From contig NC_087068.1 in assembly GCF_963678635.1 (NCBI RefSeq), positions 45,615,013 to 45,679,012 of the forward strand: a stretch of DNA of 64,000 bases, written 5' to 3'. Positions 1-10,902 of this stretch are shown in pieces. This DNA is from Symsagittifera roscoffensis (Eukaryota; Xenacoelomorpha; Acoela; Convolutidae). Below the pieces are notes generated by a model. That model was not told where the DNA came from, made no database searches, and was given only the letters and a program-made list of their open reading frames with translations. A program made the position numbers and the translations under genes. Within the stretch, counting starts at the first letter, position 1. The number at the start of each line of letters is the position of its first letter.

Positions 1-628
1 CAAGATGTGAAGCTGAATCACGATGAAGGAAATCGAGAAGGAAGACCCGGAAGATTATTGACGACGAGGGAATCAATAGGACAACACGTTAAAATGTTCA
101 GGCAGATAAATGTTCAGGTCACGTTAAAGAAAGAGCTTACCCGAAACAAGTGAATCAAGAAGGTGATGTTCAGAGATACGGTTGAATGAAGGCGATCAAG
201 AAAGATGAGACCATCTTTGCAGAGTGTGACAAAGCAGAAATGAGGAAGGCAAAGATCATGATAGTCACGAACTCAGACTTCGTGTATACCTCCAAGTCTC
301 TTTAATGTTGGCAGCGGTCGACCTGGACCTAAAGCAGTCTGCGTCGACGGCAATTGGGGTACAACGACAGACAGAAATGAACCCAATCACAATCGTATTT
401 GCTGGCATGAATGACCATCTACACAGTAGGGATTTCCTGAGCAGTCTCAGAGAGCCTACGACAGCCGAAGACGCTGTATGGCCAGCCATAAAGGATATCC
501 TCGAATCAATGGGTGAAGTAGTAGACGCCCTGAAAGAGGGTGCCTTCACCAAGATAACACCGAGAGCCGTGTTTGCACTGTCTCCGGGATATGCACAGCT
601 CCCGGATGGACTGAAGATTGTATATGCG
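1..628 (+). repeat. First copy of a ~0.63 kb direct repeat
   Basis: Base 1 aligns with base 1424 and similarity runs to GTATATGCG at 628/2070, after which the copies part. Small differences and a deletion of about 18 bases near 303 separate the two. The copy probably extends left of the window. It arose inside the coding-derived tract. Confidence 0.85.
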
Positions 629-637
629 TACCAATGA
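305..637 (+). pseudogene. SGNH-like fragment, copy 1
   Basis: An open stretch of 110 codons beginning LAAVDLDLKQS. It carries GMNDH at 404-418, resembling the G-x-N-D block III of SGNH/GDSL esterases. The matching block-I-like segment IMIVTNSDF lies just upstream at about 257-285 in a different frame, because this copy has lost the ~18 bases that copy 2 retains. The stretch ends where the direct repeat ends. Function is not established; the SGNH reading is inference from two short motifs. Confidence 0.4.
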
Positions 638-1423
638 GCACAAAAACGTTGACAGCGACAGGAAGAAGACATAATGAAGGAGTCATCAGGTGGAACAATA
701 TAATAAGGAACTTGGCGAGTCGGAATGATGGAAGAATTATTGTTATGGAAATTTCGTTATGGAATTTTCGTTATCGTTATGGAGCTGAGAGCTATGGATC
801 AGGCTAGACTAACTACCGATGGGACCCACTTTGATAGCTTTGAAGGACAAGCCTGGTTGAACAGAGTCTTCCAAAAGCGACTGGATGAAATGGAAGTCGA
901 GCTCTTTGACACGGGAGTGCTGAAAAAGGGAGAAACCACGAATGAGCCGGCAATTTCAAACCTTTGTGCCCCCTCACTTAGAAACACGTTTGGGAACGGT
1001 CCCAGCCGTGACCTACAGGCCGCAAAGCTCTAGCGAGCCAGGGCAAAGGACATATGTACGAGATCGATTGGGGGAAGCGCCAATGAGAAGAATCGTCCAT
1101 CCAAGACGTAGATTAGGACCTGTCAATCCGACCGCGGAGACGACCAGCACCTCAAAATCAGAGACAAGATCAATGACGACGAGTACCAGCCGAGAGTAGC
1201 GACGTCCAGACAGGAGCTCTTTGATGTGGTCGTGGCCAATACCTTCTCCCTGGCATACATACAAACAGGATCTGATGAAATTGAAACTTCAGACGGTGAG
1301 CTTTGCAGCAGATGGTTGATAGCCGCTGGCATAAACTTCAGCTCTACAACCGCCTTGATATTTGCTGACTTAAAGGGACTGCCCTCAAACAATACAATGG
1401 GTCCAGGGAATGCAAGACCATTG

Positions 1424-2070
1424 CAAGATGTGAAGCTGAATAACGATGAAGGAAATCGAGAAGGAAGACCATGAAGATTATTGACAACGAGGGCATCAAT
1501 AGGACAGCACGTTAAAATGTTCAGGCAGATAAAAGCACCCCCAGGTCAAGTTAAAGAAAGAGCGTACCCGAAACAAGTGAATCAAGAAGGTGATGTTCAG
1601 AGATACGGTGGAATGAAGGCGATCAAGAAAGATGAGACCATCTTTGCTGAGTATGACAAAGCAGAAATGAGGAAGGCAAAGATCATGATAGTCACGAACT
1701 CAGACTTCGCGTATACCTCCAAGTCTCTTTTTTGGCCTGATGTTATAATGTTGGCAGCGGTCGACCTGGACCTAATGCAGTCTGTGTCGATGGCAATTGG
1801 GGTACAACGACGGACAGAAATGAACGCAATCACAATCGTATTTGCTGGCATGAATGAACATCTACACAGTAGGGTTTCCTGAACAGACTCAGAGAGCCTA
1901 CGACAGCTGAAGACGCTGTATGGCCAGCCATAAAGGATATCCTCGAATCAATGGTTGAAGTAGTAGACACCCTGAAAGAGGGTGCCTTCACCAAGATAAC
2001 ACCGAGAGCCGTGTTTGCACTGTCTCCGGGATATGCACAGCTCCCGGATGGACTGAAGATTGTATATGCG
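1424..2070 (+). repeat. Second copy of the ~0.63 kb direct repeat
   Basis: Partner of 1-628 with high but imperfect identity. This copy keeps the bases missing from copy 1 and so preserves a longer open frame across the shared part. Confidence 0.85.
1481..1882 (+). pseudogene. SGNH-like fragment, copy 2
   Basis: 133 codons, open from MTTRASIGQ to a TGA caused by a frameshift near 1875 relative to copy 1. IMIVTNSDF (1682-1708) sits about 46 residues before GMNEH (1847-1861). In SGNH hydrolases block I carries the nucleophile serine in a GDS-type motif and block III a G-x-N-D. Here block I would be TNS, and the Asp of block III is Glu in this copy but Asp in copy 1. I see no convincing block V (DxxH). 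Treat as a possible SGNH-fold relic only. Confidence 0.4.
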
Positions 2071-2443
2071 ATGGCGGCTTTGCTCTCGGATGGCAAATAT
2101 GATGTGATCATATCTGCCCCAAATCGCGGATTAGAGATGGAGAATCTGAGGTCACTCAGGGCTGAATTACCTGCGGTGTGGTTTGACATCTCAAATGCGA
2201 TGCGAGGACCATTCAATACACATGTTGGTGTTAGACGAGGTACTGGGGTTGGAACTGTCTAACTTCAGCCGACAACTCAAACTGAAACCAGGAGTTGACG
2301 ATGACCATAGAGTGATCGTGGCGATGTCAAACAATTTATGGTTCCGAGGAATGGAAATAAAGGAGGAAGGAGACAGAAGGAAGAATTCCAAGGAAACCAG
2401 AGCTCACTTGGAAGCAATGGTTTTGAGAACGACCAGAGGCTAA
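1951..2443 (+). pseudogene. Continuation of the decayed coding tract, two overlapping frames
   Basis: Frame one (1951-2262) reads through GAFTKITPRAVFALSPGY and on to FDISNAMRG. Frame two (2183-2443) takes over at a frameshift near 2200-2230 and contains HMLVLDEVLGLELSNFSRQL. The overlap shows a single-base indel rather than two genes. Around 2430 a one-base loss again shifts the frame into the next segment, which begins EAKKWLYLTPR. No known family recognised. Confidence 0.5.
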
Positions 2444-2456
2444 AAAGTGGCTTTAC

Positions 2457-3038
2457 TTGACCCCTCGGATAGCAGCATTGGGCGCGGATGCTTTCGAGCG
2501 AGGCCCAGTGATGATCAGGAAAATCCATGCCTACTTAGTGAAAGAGGTAAACCTGGCCGAAAATGCTGAAGAGAAGTCAGCCGAGGTCGTAAAAAGAGTG
2601 TGTCAAGTGACCCTGAAAGCTTTCTGGACACAAAATGTGAAGGGAGAAGAAGTCTTTGACCGGACTGACAGCATGCTGGAAAGGCTAGGAGCCGGATGTA
2701 CCGCGTCCTTCTTGGCGAAAATTTACCCCTCGCTTTCTCGATATCTGATAAAAGAATTCCTCAAGGCAGTCGTAGAAGTTTTGATCGTTGAATTACTAGC
2801 CCTGTTCGTGACGTTTGGAGCAGAGAACTTTGTGAAAGGACCAGCGATGCTGCTCACCGAAGGAGTGCAGAATTTGCGAGTAGACGGACTTCTAACGTTT
2901 ATCGGGATAACGCATGGAAACTTGGGAGGATTGATGAATTTGACACGCTATCCGGAGCAGATGAGAGAGAAAGAGAACGTAAGGAAAATTTATGTGAAGC
3001 GATCCACGGATTCTTGGAATAAGATAAGAGATTTGTGA
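2457..3038 (+). pseudogene. Best-preserved piece of the decayed tract (193 codons)
   Basis: The longest uninterrupted stretch in the left region. It is mostly predicted helical, with a hydrophobic segment around residues 90-125 (VVEVLIVELLALFVTFG) and mixed charge elsewhere. It ends in a TGA just after WNKIRDL; coding-like sequence continues beyond in another frame, so this end is probably a lesion. I do not recognise it. Helical, gag-like character is possible but unproven. Confidence 0.5.
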
Positions 3039-3137
3039 CATACTCTTATCCGGTACCTCCTGCAGCAGAATCGCTTTGGAACAGGAGAGGATGAAACGAT
3101 TCAGAGGGAGGAAGACGTACGACGTCATGTATGGGGC

Positions 3138-3854
3138 ATGGCCCTGCTAACTGATCTGAGCTTAAATATGAGGACTGATCCCTTAGCATTGATCAGAGGA
3201 GCCACGGAGTTCGTGACGGTCATATGTGGACCTCCAGTCACGTTTGCGTTCCCTGATGTTAAGGTGGAAGCATACAGGAGGTCGGTGCTGCACCTGAACC
3301 TCATATCAGCAGTGGACGGAAGTGCGCTGAATTAGTGTGAGCAGCATGTACTGCGAGAGCTGATGAGCGAAGACCTATTGTTTGCAAAGATATCGGAGCC
3401 AGAGATGACGTTCATGAACTTTGACGATCACTTCTGTGATCGTATGGGAGAAGTGGACAGAGGACACATCGAGGTGTTCCCAAAGCTCTGGAACTTAAGG
3501 CCGCATGATAAAACGAATGACGGGATCACGAGAATTCCTCGTCTAACGGCCGCGTACCATAAGGTGAGAGAAGAGACGAAAGGCCGGGGTGATTACCACA
3601 AAGTGCCGGAGGAAATCCCTGAATTCCCCCTGACAAGAAGGATGCTGCTCGGAGCAGTCTCCGCAGTGCAAACCCCTAGGATGGGAGCCTTTGAGACTAA
3701 CGAAAGAAGAATGGCGAAATTCTCTGAAATGATGGATCCGTGTTTCATTGGCAGAAATGTCGCAGTGCTGCAGTATATGCAATTTGCTTACACTGATGAA
3801 TACAAAGAGGAGACGAATGAGCCATGCGGCGACTCCGAAGCCTGGGAGGTTTGA
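3138..3854 (+). pseudogene. Two further open pieces of the decayed tract
   Basis: 3138-3335 (65 codons, MALLTDLSLNMRTDPLALIRG) and 3363-3854 (163 codons, starting MSEDLLFAKISEPEMTF) lie in the same frame, since their starts are 225 bases apart. They are separated by an in-frame stop and a short linker that still reads as sensible codons (CEQHVLREL), so they were once continuous. The second piece is rich in charged residues and ends at CGDSEAWEV. No catalytic motif seen. Confidence 0.5.
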
Positions 3855-4155
3855 CGACCTAGCGCCTATGATTATGAGAGGCAAGGCTGACTTACTAGAA
3901 GCCTCCCTGATCTTAACGAGTGTAAAACCAGGGTTAACGTTGGGATGAATACTACAGACTAGAACCATGCTAGCACCCTTCGGCCATGAAGAAGACAAAG
4001 TAGTTCATGGAGAGGAGGAAGATCAGTCAGCTGGCAGAGTATTTGTACCGAAATTTCCTGATGGGGCAAGAATGGAACAGCAGGGGCCCTCAAGTTCAGG
4101 AAAAAATCCGAGACGAGACGATGGGTAGTGAGGAAGCTGTCAATCGGAAGAACCT

Positions 4156-4758
4156 ATGCAACAGGATCCCGATCAAGCCGAGAAAGAAGACGATAGGGCT
4201 TCGACAGGAGGCATGTCCAGCCTGGACTTCAATGTCCTCAGCGATTTTGAAAACGGCACGGACACGTTGGAAGAGACGACTGAGCCGGCAGACGAGGGAA
4301 CTTCCACGCTGGAACCTCCGTCGGCCTTCATGGGGCCGAACCGGAACTTACCGGAGAGCAGCTCTCCGAGCAATTCTAAAAGTACCGAACAGAAACTCTT
4401 GATGGAATCACCAAGGAGAAGAAGAATAGAAGGCGCTGCCAGAGTACTTTTCTTGGGAACGTTGCCCGAAGAAGAGTGGGAGGTACATCATAGAGACCAT
4501 GAAAATAGGACTGGATGCAGAATGGACAGAGTGACCTTCATGGAAGAGGTCTGGGCAGTAGTTCAGAGCTATGGTACCCAGTCTATTTTGAAACTAGGTC
4601 TCAACCGACCACTAATGCGGGAAGTCCTTGACAAACTCTACGAGTGTGAAGGGAGATTGAGCGAGCTGTTGATCGACTCGGCCACAGACGAAAGTGAGGC
4701 AAACTCTCCTATCAAGATGACGCCGCAAGAAGACAAAGGAGAAGTGTTATATCTGTAA
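4156..4758 (+). pseudogene. Acidic 200-codon segment
   Basis: Starts MQQDPDQAEKEDD. It is strongly acidic and Ser/Thr/Pro-rich over residues 1-75, then has an RRRR patch near residue 90 and a mixed helical second half ending KGEVLYL. An alternative frame (4007-4402) is open alongside. The acidic low-complexity start looks like a linker between folded parts of a longer polyprotein. Unrecognised. Confidence 0.45.
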
Positions 4759-4776
4759 AGAGCCCAGAAGGGAACG

Positions 4777-5417
4777 ATGCGATCAAAAATGGTGATTGAT
4801 AGAATTAATGAAATGAAGATGAAACTGGGCAGCAAGGTGACATTGAGGAAAACGGGAAAAGCAAAGGTGGATTCCGAAATCTTGGTGAAAGCTGTCAACT
4901 CAGCTAAAAAAAACGCATCGAAGAAGCTATGGACTTGGGACAGGGTGATGATCGATTGCCTGGCACAGACAGATTGTTGACTGACGTAGCGATGGTGCCA
5001 CCCATTTTCATGGCAGGAATAAAATCAGCCAGTTCCAAGACCAAGAAAAGTGACCGCACTCTGACTGGAGCGACGTTAGAAATGGAGATACTCAGCCAAT
5101 GTGGAGAGAATACTCTTAAAGACTTAAAGCCGTCTCCCATGAATCACGGAAAGGGAAGCGTCGCAGGACAGCTAGTCCCTGTGGAAAATAATCGACTGAC
5201 AGTGTCGGAAACTGTATCGATTGATAAACCCGCCGGTGGATACATGGAGATGTTAGAGTACAGAAATTCGGTCAGAGGATACTTAATGGCTCTGGAAGAC
5301 AAAAATGCCATGGAAGGTTATTTGGAGACGATGATGCAAGGCACCACCCTGAAGCAGAAGACATACGGGACGCTGGTATCGTCTGAAATGCACGCTGAAA
5401 AATCGAGCAGTTTGTGA
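4777..5417 (+). pseudogene. Lysine-rich and following segment of the decayed tract
   Basis: 4777-4980 reads a basic stretch (MRSKMVIDRINEMKMKLGS). From about 4929 a second frame continues to 5417 and contains three imperfect copies of a Y-M-E-M-L-E-Y / Y-L-M-A-L-E-D / Y-L-E-T-M-M-Q motif at about residues 101-140, a small internal peptide repeat. Unrecognised. Confidence 0.45.
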
Positions 5418-5513
5418 GCCTTTCATGGAGAGCAGTCGTGTTACGATACTTCGAAGAAGAAGTGAGAACCACGCCGAAGATACACGCTCTGAGCTCTGAT
5501 AGCAATACCCTAT

Positions 5514-5882
5514 GTGAGAACAGAGTTACAACTGAGGTTCGCTTGGTGCATGATTGGACTGACTCGCGGGGAATATGATTCGGAAGAAAGGAAAAGATCG
5601 AAGGGAGAAAAGGTGTTCTTAATGACGAATGAGGGATCTGATGACCCAAGAAGGAGCAGCAGTAGCGTGCGCGAAGCGGAGAGACGCTCTCTGCTTCGTT
5701 CGATTTATGATAAAACAAATTTCATGCAAGCATTGAATACTTGTGTCAAGATGCTAAGAGAAGGCGATGAACGAGCGAAAGCCTTGCTCTTGCTAGCACT
5801 TTTGGAAATATATCAGCGCAAACCAATGCGAGTAAATATGAAAAAAACCGTGGAACTAGAACCGATGAAGAAAACCGACTAA
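5514..5882 (+). pseudogene. Basic 122-codon segment
   Basis: Open from MRTELQLRFAWCM to a TAA. Arg/Lys-rich, with a Ser-rich stretch (RRSSSSVREAERRSLLRS) and a helical second half. From 5883 to about 6340 the reading is broken by several stops. No family recognised. Confidence 0.4.
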
Positions 5883-6260
5883 AAAAGGAGGTTCTCAAAC
5901 AAGGAGCTGAGGTTAACTAAGGAATCCATGGGAGCACTGCCGAAATCCAGTGAATACTGTGGACCGATCAGGAAGAAATCATACAGTTACGTATCCGGAA
6001 TCACAGGGATGGCGTACAACCCTTTCATAAATGAAGACATACGCGATTGCTTCTTTGACTAGAGCAAGCAGTGTTGCTGAGATTCTGGACGTCAAGAATT
6101 GCAACGATAAGAAGCGCTGCTAATCAGCAGAACAAGCTGGGACTAGTCTTGGAGGAAAAGGTGCCAGTGCCAAAATCTGACAACCGAGTGGAGTTTGGAT
6201 TGGGATTCTCGGATGAACTACTGAGATAGAGCTTAATGGTGGTATGGGAACTGATGAAAC

Positions 6261-6463
6261 CATCATGGTGTCCTAGTCCCAACGCTGATTCGACATTACG
6301 TGCGACACAAGACGTGTAGAGCGACCTGAACTCAGACTGTAACTTGCGTGACCTGAACACCATCTATAATTTGATGACGACAGCCTCTAAGAGCAACGGA
6401 GAAGACAAAGTAGAGTTGCCTGGCTGGGGACCAGAGGACTGGGTCAAACCTGGTAGCTGTCTG
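6261..6463 (+). repeat. First copy of a 0.2 kb tandem duplication
   Basis: Matches 6719-6919 from CATCATGGTGTCCTAGTCC to CAAACCTGGTAGCTGTC. It lies within the coding-derived tract and explains why LNTIYNLMTT and LNIIYNLMTT both occur. Confidence 0.8.
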
Positions 6464-6715
6464 GCAGAAGTTTGTGGACTGGAAGGTCAGATCTTTGGAG
6501 GTCTGGATTGCGTAAAGACCCTGGAGAAAGAACACAAGCAATTGACGATATTGTTTGGGAACATTGTGATGAAGGCAAAAACAGAAACGGAACTGATTGC
6601 AGATTGCCATGGAGAAATCGAGGTGAATCTATTGACTGCATTAGGATTCTACAGCATGTTTGGTTCTCTAGAGTCACTATTGAATCTAGAACAAAAGAAT
6701 GAGATGGTGCCCTAG
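6344..6715 (+). pseudogene. 123-codon piece of the decayed tract
   Basis: Contains DLNTIYNLMTTASKSNGEDK and PGWGPEDWVKPGSC, repeated in the next segment through the local duplication. The unique remainder (about residues 45-120) is helical and ends at a TAG inside the duplicated block. Unrecognised. Confidence 0.4.
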
Positions 6716-7169
6716 TCCATCATGCTGTCCTAGTCCCAACGCTGATTCGATATTACGTGCGACACAAGACGTGCAGAGGGAACTGAACTCAGACTGTAAC
6801 TTGTGTGACCTGAACATCATCTATAATTTGATGACGACAGACTCCAAGAGCAACGGAGAAGACAAAGTAGATTTGCCTGGCTGGGTACCAGAGGACTGGG
6901 TCAAACCTGGTAGCTGTCCTGGTAGCTGGGAGCAGAAGCATATTGGAATGTGGAGAGAAGCGATCGAGCCGGAAATGAACATCCGGCAGAGTGAAACTTA
7001 TCGAAGACCAACGGGAGCGAGATATTTAGTGGGACCATCTCTAGCTCCAATGTGCGAGAGCAGATACCCAGTGCAATTCGTAGCGGTGGATGTGAAACGT
7101 ACAAGAACGATCGTGGGTCATGCCTTCTCAGTGCCGAAACGCGTAAGACTAGCGAGAATGTCAGAATAA
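6699..7169 (+). pseudogene. 156-codon piece of the decayed tract
   Basis: Begins in the second copy of the local duplication (LNIIYNLMTTDSKSNGEDK). It continues uniquely through WREAIEPEMNIRQSETYRRP and ends after VPKRVRLARMSE. Proline and tryptophan spacing suggests a formerly folded domain. No match I can name. Confidence 0.4.
6719..6919 (+). repeat. Second copy of the 0.2 kb tandem duplication
   Basis: Direct-repeat partner of 6261-6463, about 458 bases downstream, with scattered substitutions. Confidence 0.8.
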
Positions 7170-7190
7170 TCTGATGAGTTACTGTGCAAT

Positions 7191-8024
7191 ATGTTCTCAG
7201 CAGTTCCGGAGAGAACCAAAGAGGAATTAGAATCGATACTGGGAAAGAAGTTCATGGAACCACATGATGAGTTGCCCTGCCATTGCTTGCTACAAATATG
7301 GTGGTACCCCGGGCGTAGTAATCTGGTGTTGGTCTGGGACTGTGGAGTGCTGCTCTCCATGGTTTTACCAGATTCATCACAGCCCATAACGATAGGGATA
7401 GTAGGAGTTATGATGGCGATACGATGGCTGGAATCTCATGTAAAAGAGAACCATAGACAGGAGGCGCGGACGAAAGAACAGTTACAGGAATTGGATTGTC
7501 TAAAAGGTTAAGATCTTTTCGAGACAATGTGCAGAATCTTGAACATTCCGATAGAAGTGAAAAAGATATGGATCAGAAGACGACTGATGCCATGGTTTAG
7601 AGCCAACATGATTGCATGGTTATACGAATATGCCAAGAAACATATGTCGAAGCATAGCAGAGTGTACAGTGCATATCAGCTGGACATTGAAGCAGGAGCT
7701 TTTAAGCGAGCTTTTGTAACTCATCGGAATATAGTAACCACCGCAGTGAAGAGAATTTCTAGGACAAGTGAATACGATGAAAGGGAAAAAGAAGAGATGT
7801 TGAAGGAAGATTTGAAGAGAAACGTGACGTTGTGCCTCCACATCAGATTCTGCCGAAACAGAGAATCTAACGTTGATCCTCTACCTTGTTGTAAACAAAG
7901 AGTAGAAGAGCAGAAGTTTTGGAGGACTGCTTCCAACAGCGTCAGAATAGCTACCGACGTGTTGCAAGACACAGAGACTGAAAGTGCGGAGTCAATGTCG
8001 CAGGAGGAGGAGATGGAACATTGA
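7191..8024 (+). pseudogene. C-terminal segment of the decayed tract (copy 1 of the duplicated part)
   Basis: 7191-7511 and 7527-8024 are in one frame, separated only by a TAA at 7509-7511. The matching place in the downstream copy (near 11140) reads straight through as DLNLFETMC, so the stop is a recent lesion. The segment includes CHCLLQIWWYPG, a hydrophobic run, then RRLMPWFRANM and an acidic C-terminus ending in SQEEEMEH and a TGA. It is the last coding-like part before AT-rich sequence, hence probably the true end of the ancient reading frame. Function unknown. Confidence 0.5.
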
Positions 8025-10329
8025 CAAATGGCCGAAAAACAAGATGCAAAAATAAAAAGAAAATTAGAAGAACTTAGAAGTTTTAGAACTTTTACACGAC
8101 GAACAAAGAAGGAAACAAAGAAGCGACGAAAGAGAAGATGTTAAAACTCAGAATTTTATTGTATGTGACACAAAACTCAAATGAGAAACAAGGCAACTAA
8201 GTTTGCAATTGAAACTGAGAAGAAACATTTAGTTGAGTTTTGAAGATTAAAGAATTTGTTGCATTTATAAATTTGCATTATGATTATAGTTAGTGGCTTT
8301 AGGGACACTTACTATTTATTTAGAGAGGCTTGAGTGAAGAATATATTAAAGTATTCCAGCCTGCATGATTGTTTTTAAACAACTAGGACGACTGATCACT
8401 CTGTGGTGACATGAAAGGCTTGGGTAATCTCTTGAAGAGGGAGATTATTTCATTGTTCTCTAACCACCGAATTTCTTAATTTTCATATTCAGGGCCCGTA
8501 ACAACTATATTTCTGAAGGGAAGAAGCATACTATGATTATTTTAGTTTGTGGGTTGGCAGGACTGTCCTGCGTTCCTACCTTTTTAAACTTAGGAGAAAA
8601 GTTTTAAGTCGGGCAAAAACATTGAAAGTCTGAAAAGATGATTTATCTTAAGTATATCCTCGAAAGTGCAGATTGGTGAAAGAATTTGGAAAGCTATAGA
8701 AGTGTAGTATGATGCCATTTATATTCTGCAGTGAGTCGATATGACGTGGATAAAGGTGACTTTATGCATTTTGTAAATTCTGTTCGATGGCACTGTACCA
8801 TTTCGATGAAGACTACGAGACACAATGAGGACATTGATCGGGCTGTCCGGGGAGTATGTGACATTCGACCAGAATGTACGAAAATGCAGTTTTGCAAGTG
8901 AAACTTTATCGATCAGAAAAAGAACATCTAACCTGGAAGATTGATGGTTTTAATGGATTAGCAGCGTTATTTGAACGATTAGACGAATCGGGAAGGGTTG
9001 GTTTTAACTGACATGCTAATTTTTAAAATTTCGATTTGGGCGTGAACGACACGTATCCTTTTTTAAATTCGCATACACTGAAACGGCGAAACACAACAAC
9101 AAGAGTTGCAGTAAAAACAACTACGAGAAAACGACAACAGATTGAAACTGTGATTGGAAATTGTCAGGAACCATTCCCAGTTCTTACGATCGTGCCGCTA
9201 CAATCGTTACAACGCAGAACCCGAGAAAAGGGAAGGGTGTTGGGACGGCGCGTTTAGTCTTCCGGAAAGAAAGGAGTGCTATTTCCCCGGATACCAGAAT
9301 CCGGAGGGGTCTCTTACCCAGAACTCAAACTGATATATATAAACTTTTAGCTTCTTGGTCATGTCCTGAGTTGAATTTAATTAACATCCCGATTCATTTT
9401 CAGAGAATGAGAAGCTAGGAATGAGGGAAAGGGTTGATTCATCTTCGATGGAGATGATGATTTTTATCTACTGAGCAAAAACAATAGTAATATAATAAAT
9501 AGTAGTAGCCCTGTTTTTAGAAGTGACCTCGTGGTCTGGGTATACTGAGACCTAGCCATGAGCTCACTTTTTTTGCATATAATTAAGTTAATTTGAGCGT
9601 TCTGGTCGAAGCCGAAAAGCAGTAACGTTTTGTCGACCCGATGTTAGGATAACCACCAAAAGAACTGGCTTTGGCAGAGACGGTGAAAAGTATGTAGAGC
9701 TGTGTTTAGACGCTAGCCAGTCGTTTTAGAACCTAGCTTTATTTTCCGTCGAAATGTACTTTCGGGCGAATGTTACCAAGTCATTAATTTCTTGTAGCTC
9801 GTTACACGATCAGCCGTCATCAGTTTCAGGATGCATTTTTGAAGGCCCTCCAAATTGTGATGTATACGATAGAAATGAGACGGTACAATCATTGATTTGT
9901 ACAAGAAAATTTAGTCCATAAGTGTTCCTTGTATAATACGTTAATTCTAAGGTAACAAAAACTTTTATTCGCCCTTGTAAAATTTTAGTCAACATGATTG
10001 TTCCATTTTAGTGAAAAATTCGCTCAGAGTTTACAAAATGACGGAGAAAAGACAAAGTACCCATTGACGACTGACCGACGTCATTTACCTTAATTCTACC
10101 CGTTATCATTGTCTCGACCTAGCCAGTTGATTATCTGGTCTGTTTAGGGCTTACCATTATATAACCGTTTTTAGGGCATCAGCCAAACGACTTTTCATCA
10201 GCTTTTGTTTACCTTCAAAAATAACCTCATAGCTGGGTCTCGGATCTCCAGACATTGTGATTATTGCTAAAAGCACAGCTAGAATCCACAATTAGAAATA
10301 TTTTTGTGATAATTACATATTAGATCAAT
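8025..10329. other. AT-rich tail of the duplicated block, no gene seen
   Basis: Apart from short chance open frames (for example 9036-9418) I see no coding sequence. Its conservation against 11680-13600 comes from the tandem duplication, not demonstrably from function. Confidence 0.5.
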
Positions 10330-10713
10330 TTGAGATGTATTGACCCTTTTATCGGCCCCGTACTACCCATGCCAAATACCCATGCTGAAATACCAAATCA
10401 TTATCAAATGAGATCAAAAGCGTTCAGGACATTACAGCAGCTGAAAGGAGGTAAATGTTCGTTAAAAGAGTCTCTTGGCTCCAGGCCTCCAATTCCAGAA
10501 ATAACGTCGTTATCTCTTAATTTTTGTTGCCCTGGAGGGTTCGGAGCTGTACCGGATATCCCACTGGACTTTCTGGTTCCGCTTCCTTACACAAGTAAGC
10601 TCCTTATCGTGTCTTCGTGTCACGATAGGAGGCTTAGTGTCGATTCTATTATATATCTTTTTGACTGTTATTCGCCTGGTGTGTCTCTGACACGTCGTAT
10701 TCATCAAAATTGA
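10330..10713 (+). CDS. Hypothetical open frame kept in both duplicate copies (copy 1)
   Basis: 127 codons ending SLTRRIHQN. The last ~100 residues (from EIPNHYQMRSKAFR) are shared with 13602-13964, with only conservative or silent-looking changes and no stop in either copy; the N-termini differ because of a small indel near 10375. The protein contains SLNFCCPGGFGAVPDIPLDF. A basic open frame also exists on the opposite strand (10510-10707), so the coding strand is not certain. The copies may simply be too young to have decayed. Confidence 0.3.
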   Translation: MRCIDPFIGPVLPMPNTHAEIPNHYQMRSKAFRTLQQLKGGKCSLKESLGSRPPIPEITSLSLNFCCPGGFGAVPDIPLDFLVPLPYTSKLLIVSSCHDRRLSVDSIIYLFDCYSPGVSLTRRIHQN

Positions 10714-10902
10714 AGTTTTTTGTACTTCTCAGAAATATTTCAGTCCCAATCCAAAAATTTAAAATTCTGGAATATTTTGAGTCTCTTTTTCATCTCAAAT
10801 TTTTGATTAAGGCCTTTCAGGTCGTTCTCAGCGTGCAGTGGAACCACTACTGGAAGCTTAGGGAAAACGTAATTGGAGGAGCATCATGTCAACATATGAT
10901 GA

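Larger units (their letters stand above)
1..8024 (+). pseudogene. Decayed multi-part coding tract, family unrecognised
   Basis: About 8 kb of + strand sequence is coding-derived: open stretches of 60-200 codons with rich, non-repetitive amino-acid composition follow one another in changing frames, joined by single-base frameshifts and stops (for example near 2430, 3036, 3332 and 7509). Base composition is visibly less AT-rich than the rest of the window. No reverse transcriptase, integrase, polymerase or capsid motif could be read. An IMIV-TNS block followed by GMN(D/E)H recalls blocks I and III of SGNH/GDSL hydrolases, but this is weak. Parts are duplicated internally (1-628 with 1424-2070; 6261-6463 with 6719-6919). 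Between 725 and 1474 further short open pieces occur in three frames. I infer a dead mobile or virus-like element, or a decayed polyprotein gene, truncated by the left edge. Confidence 0.6.
7260..10842 (+). repeat. Upstream copy of a 3.2-3.6 kb tandem duplication
   Basis: From CATGATGAG near 7263 to CTCAGCGTGC near 10840 this segment matches 10893-14094 almost base for base. This copy has about 145 extra bases at 8015-8160 and about 210 extra at 8855-9060 that the other lacks. It holds the final coding piece (to 8024) and then about 2.8 kb of AT-rich sequence. No obvious TG...CA ends, so it does not read simply as an LTR. Confidence 0.9.
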
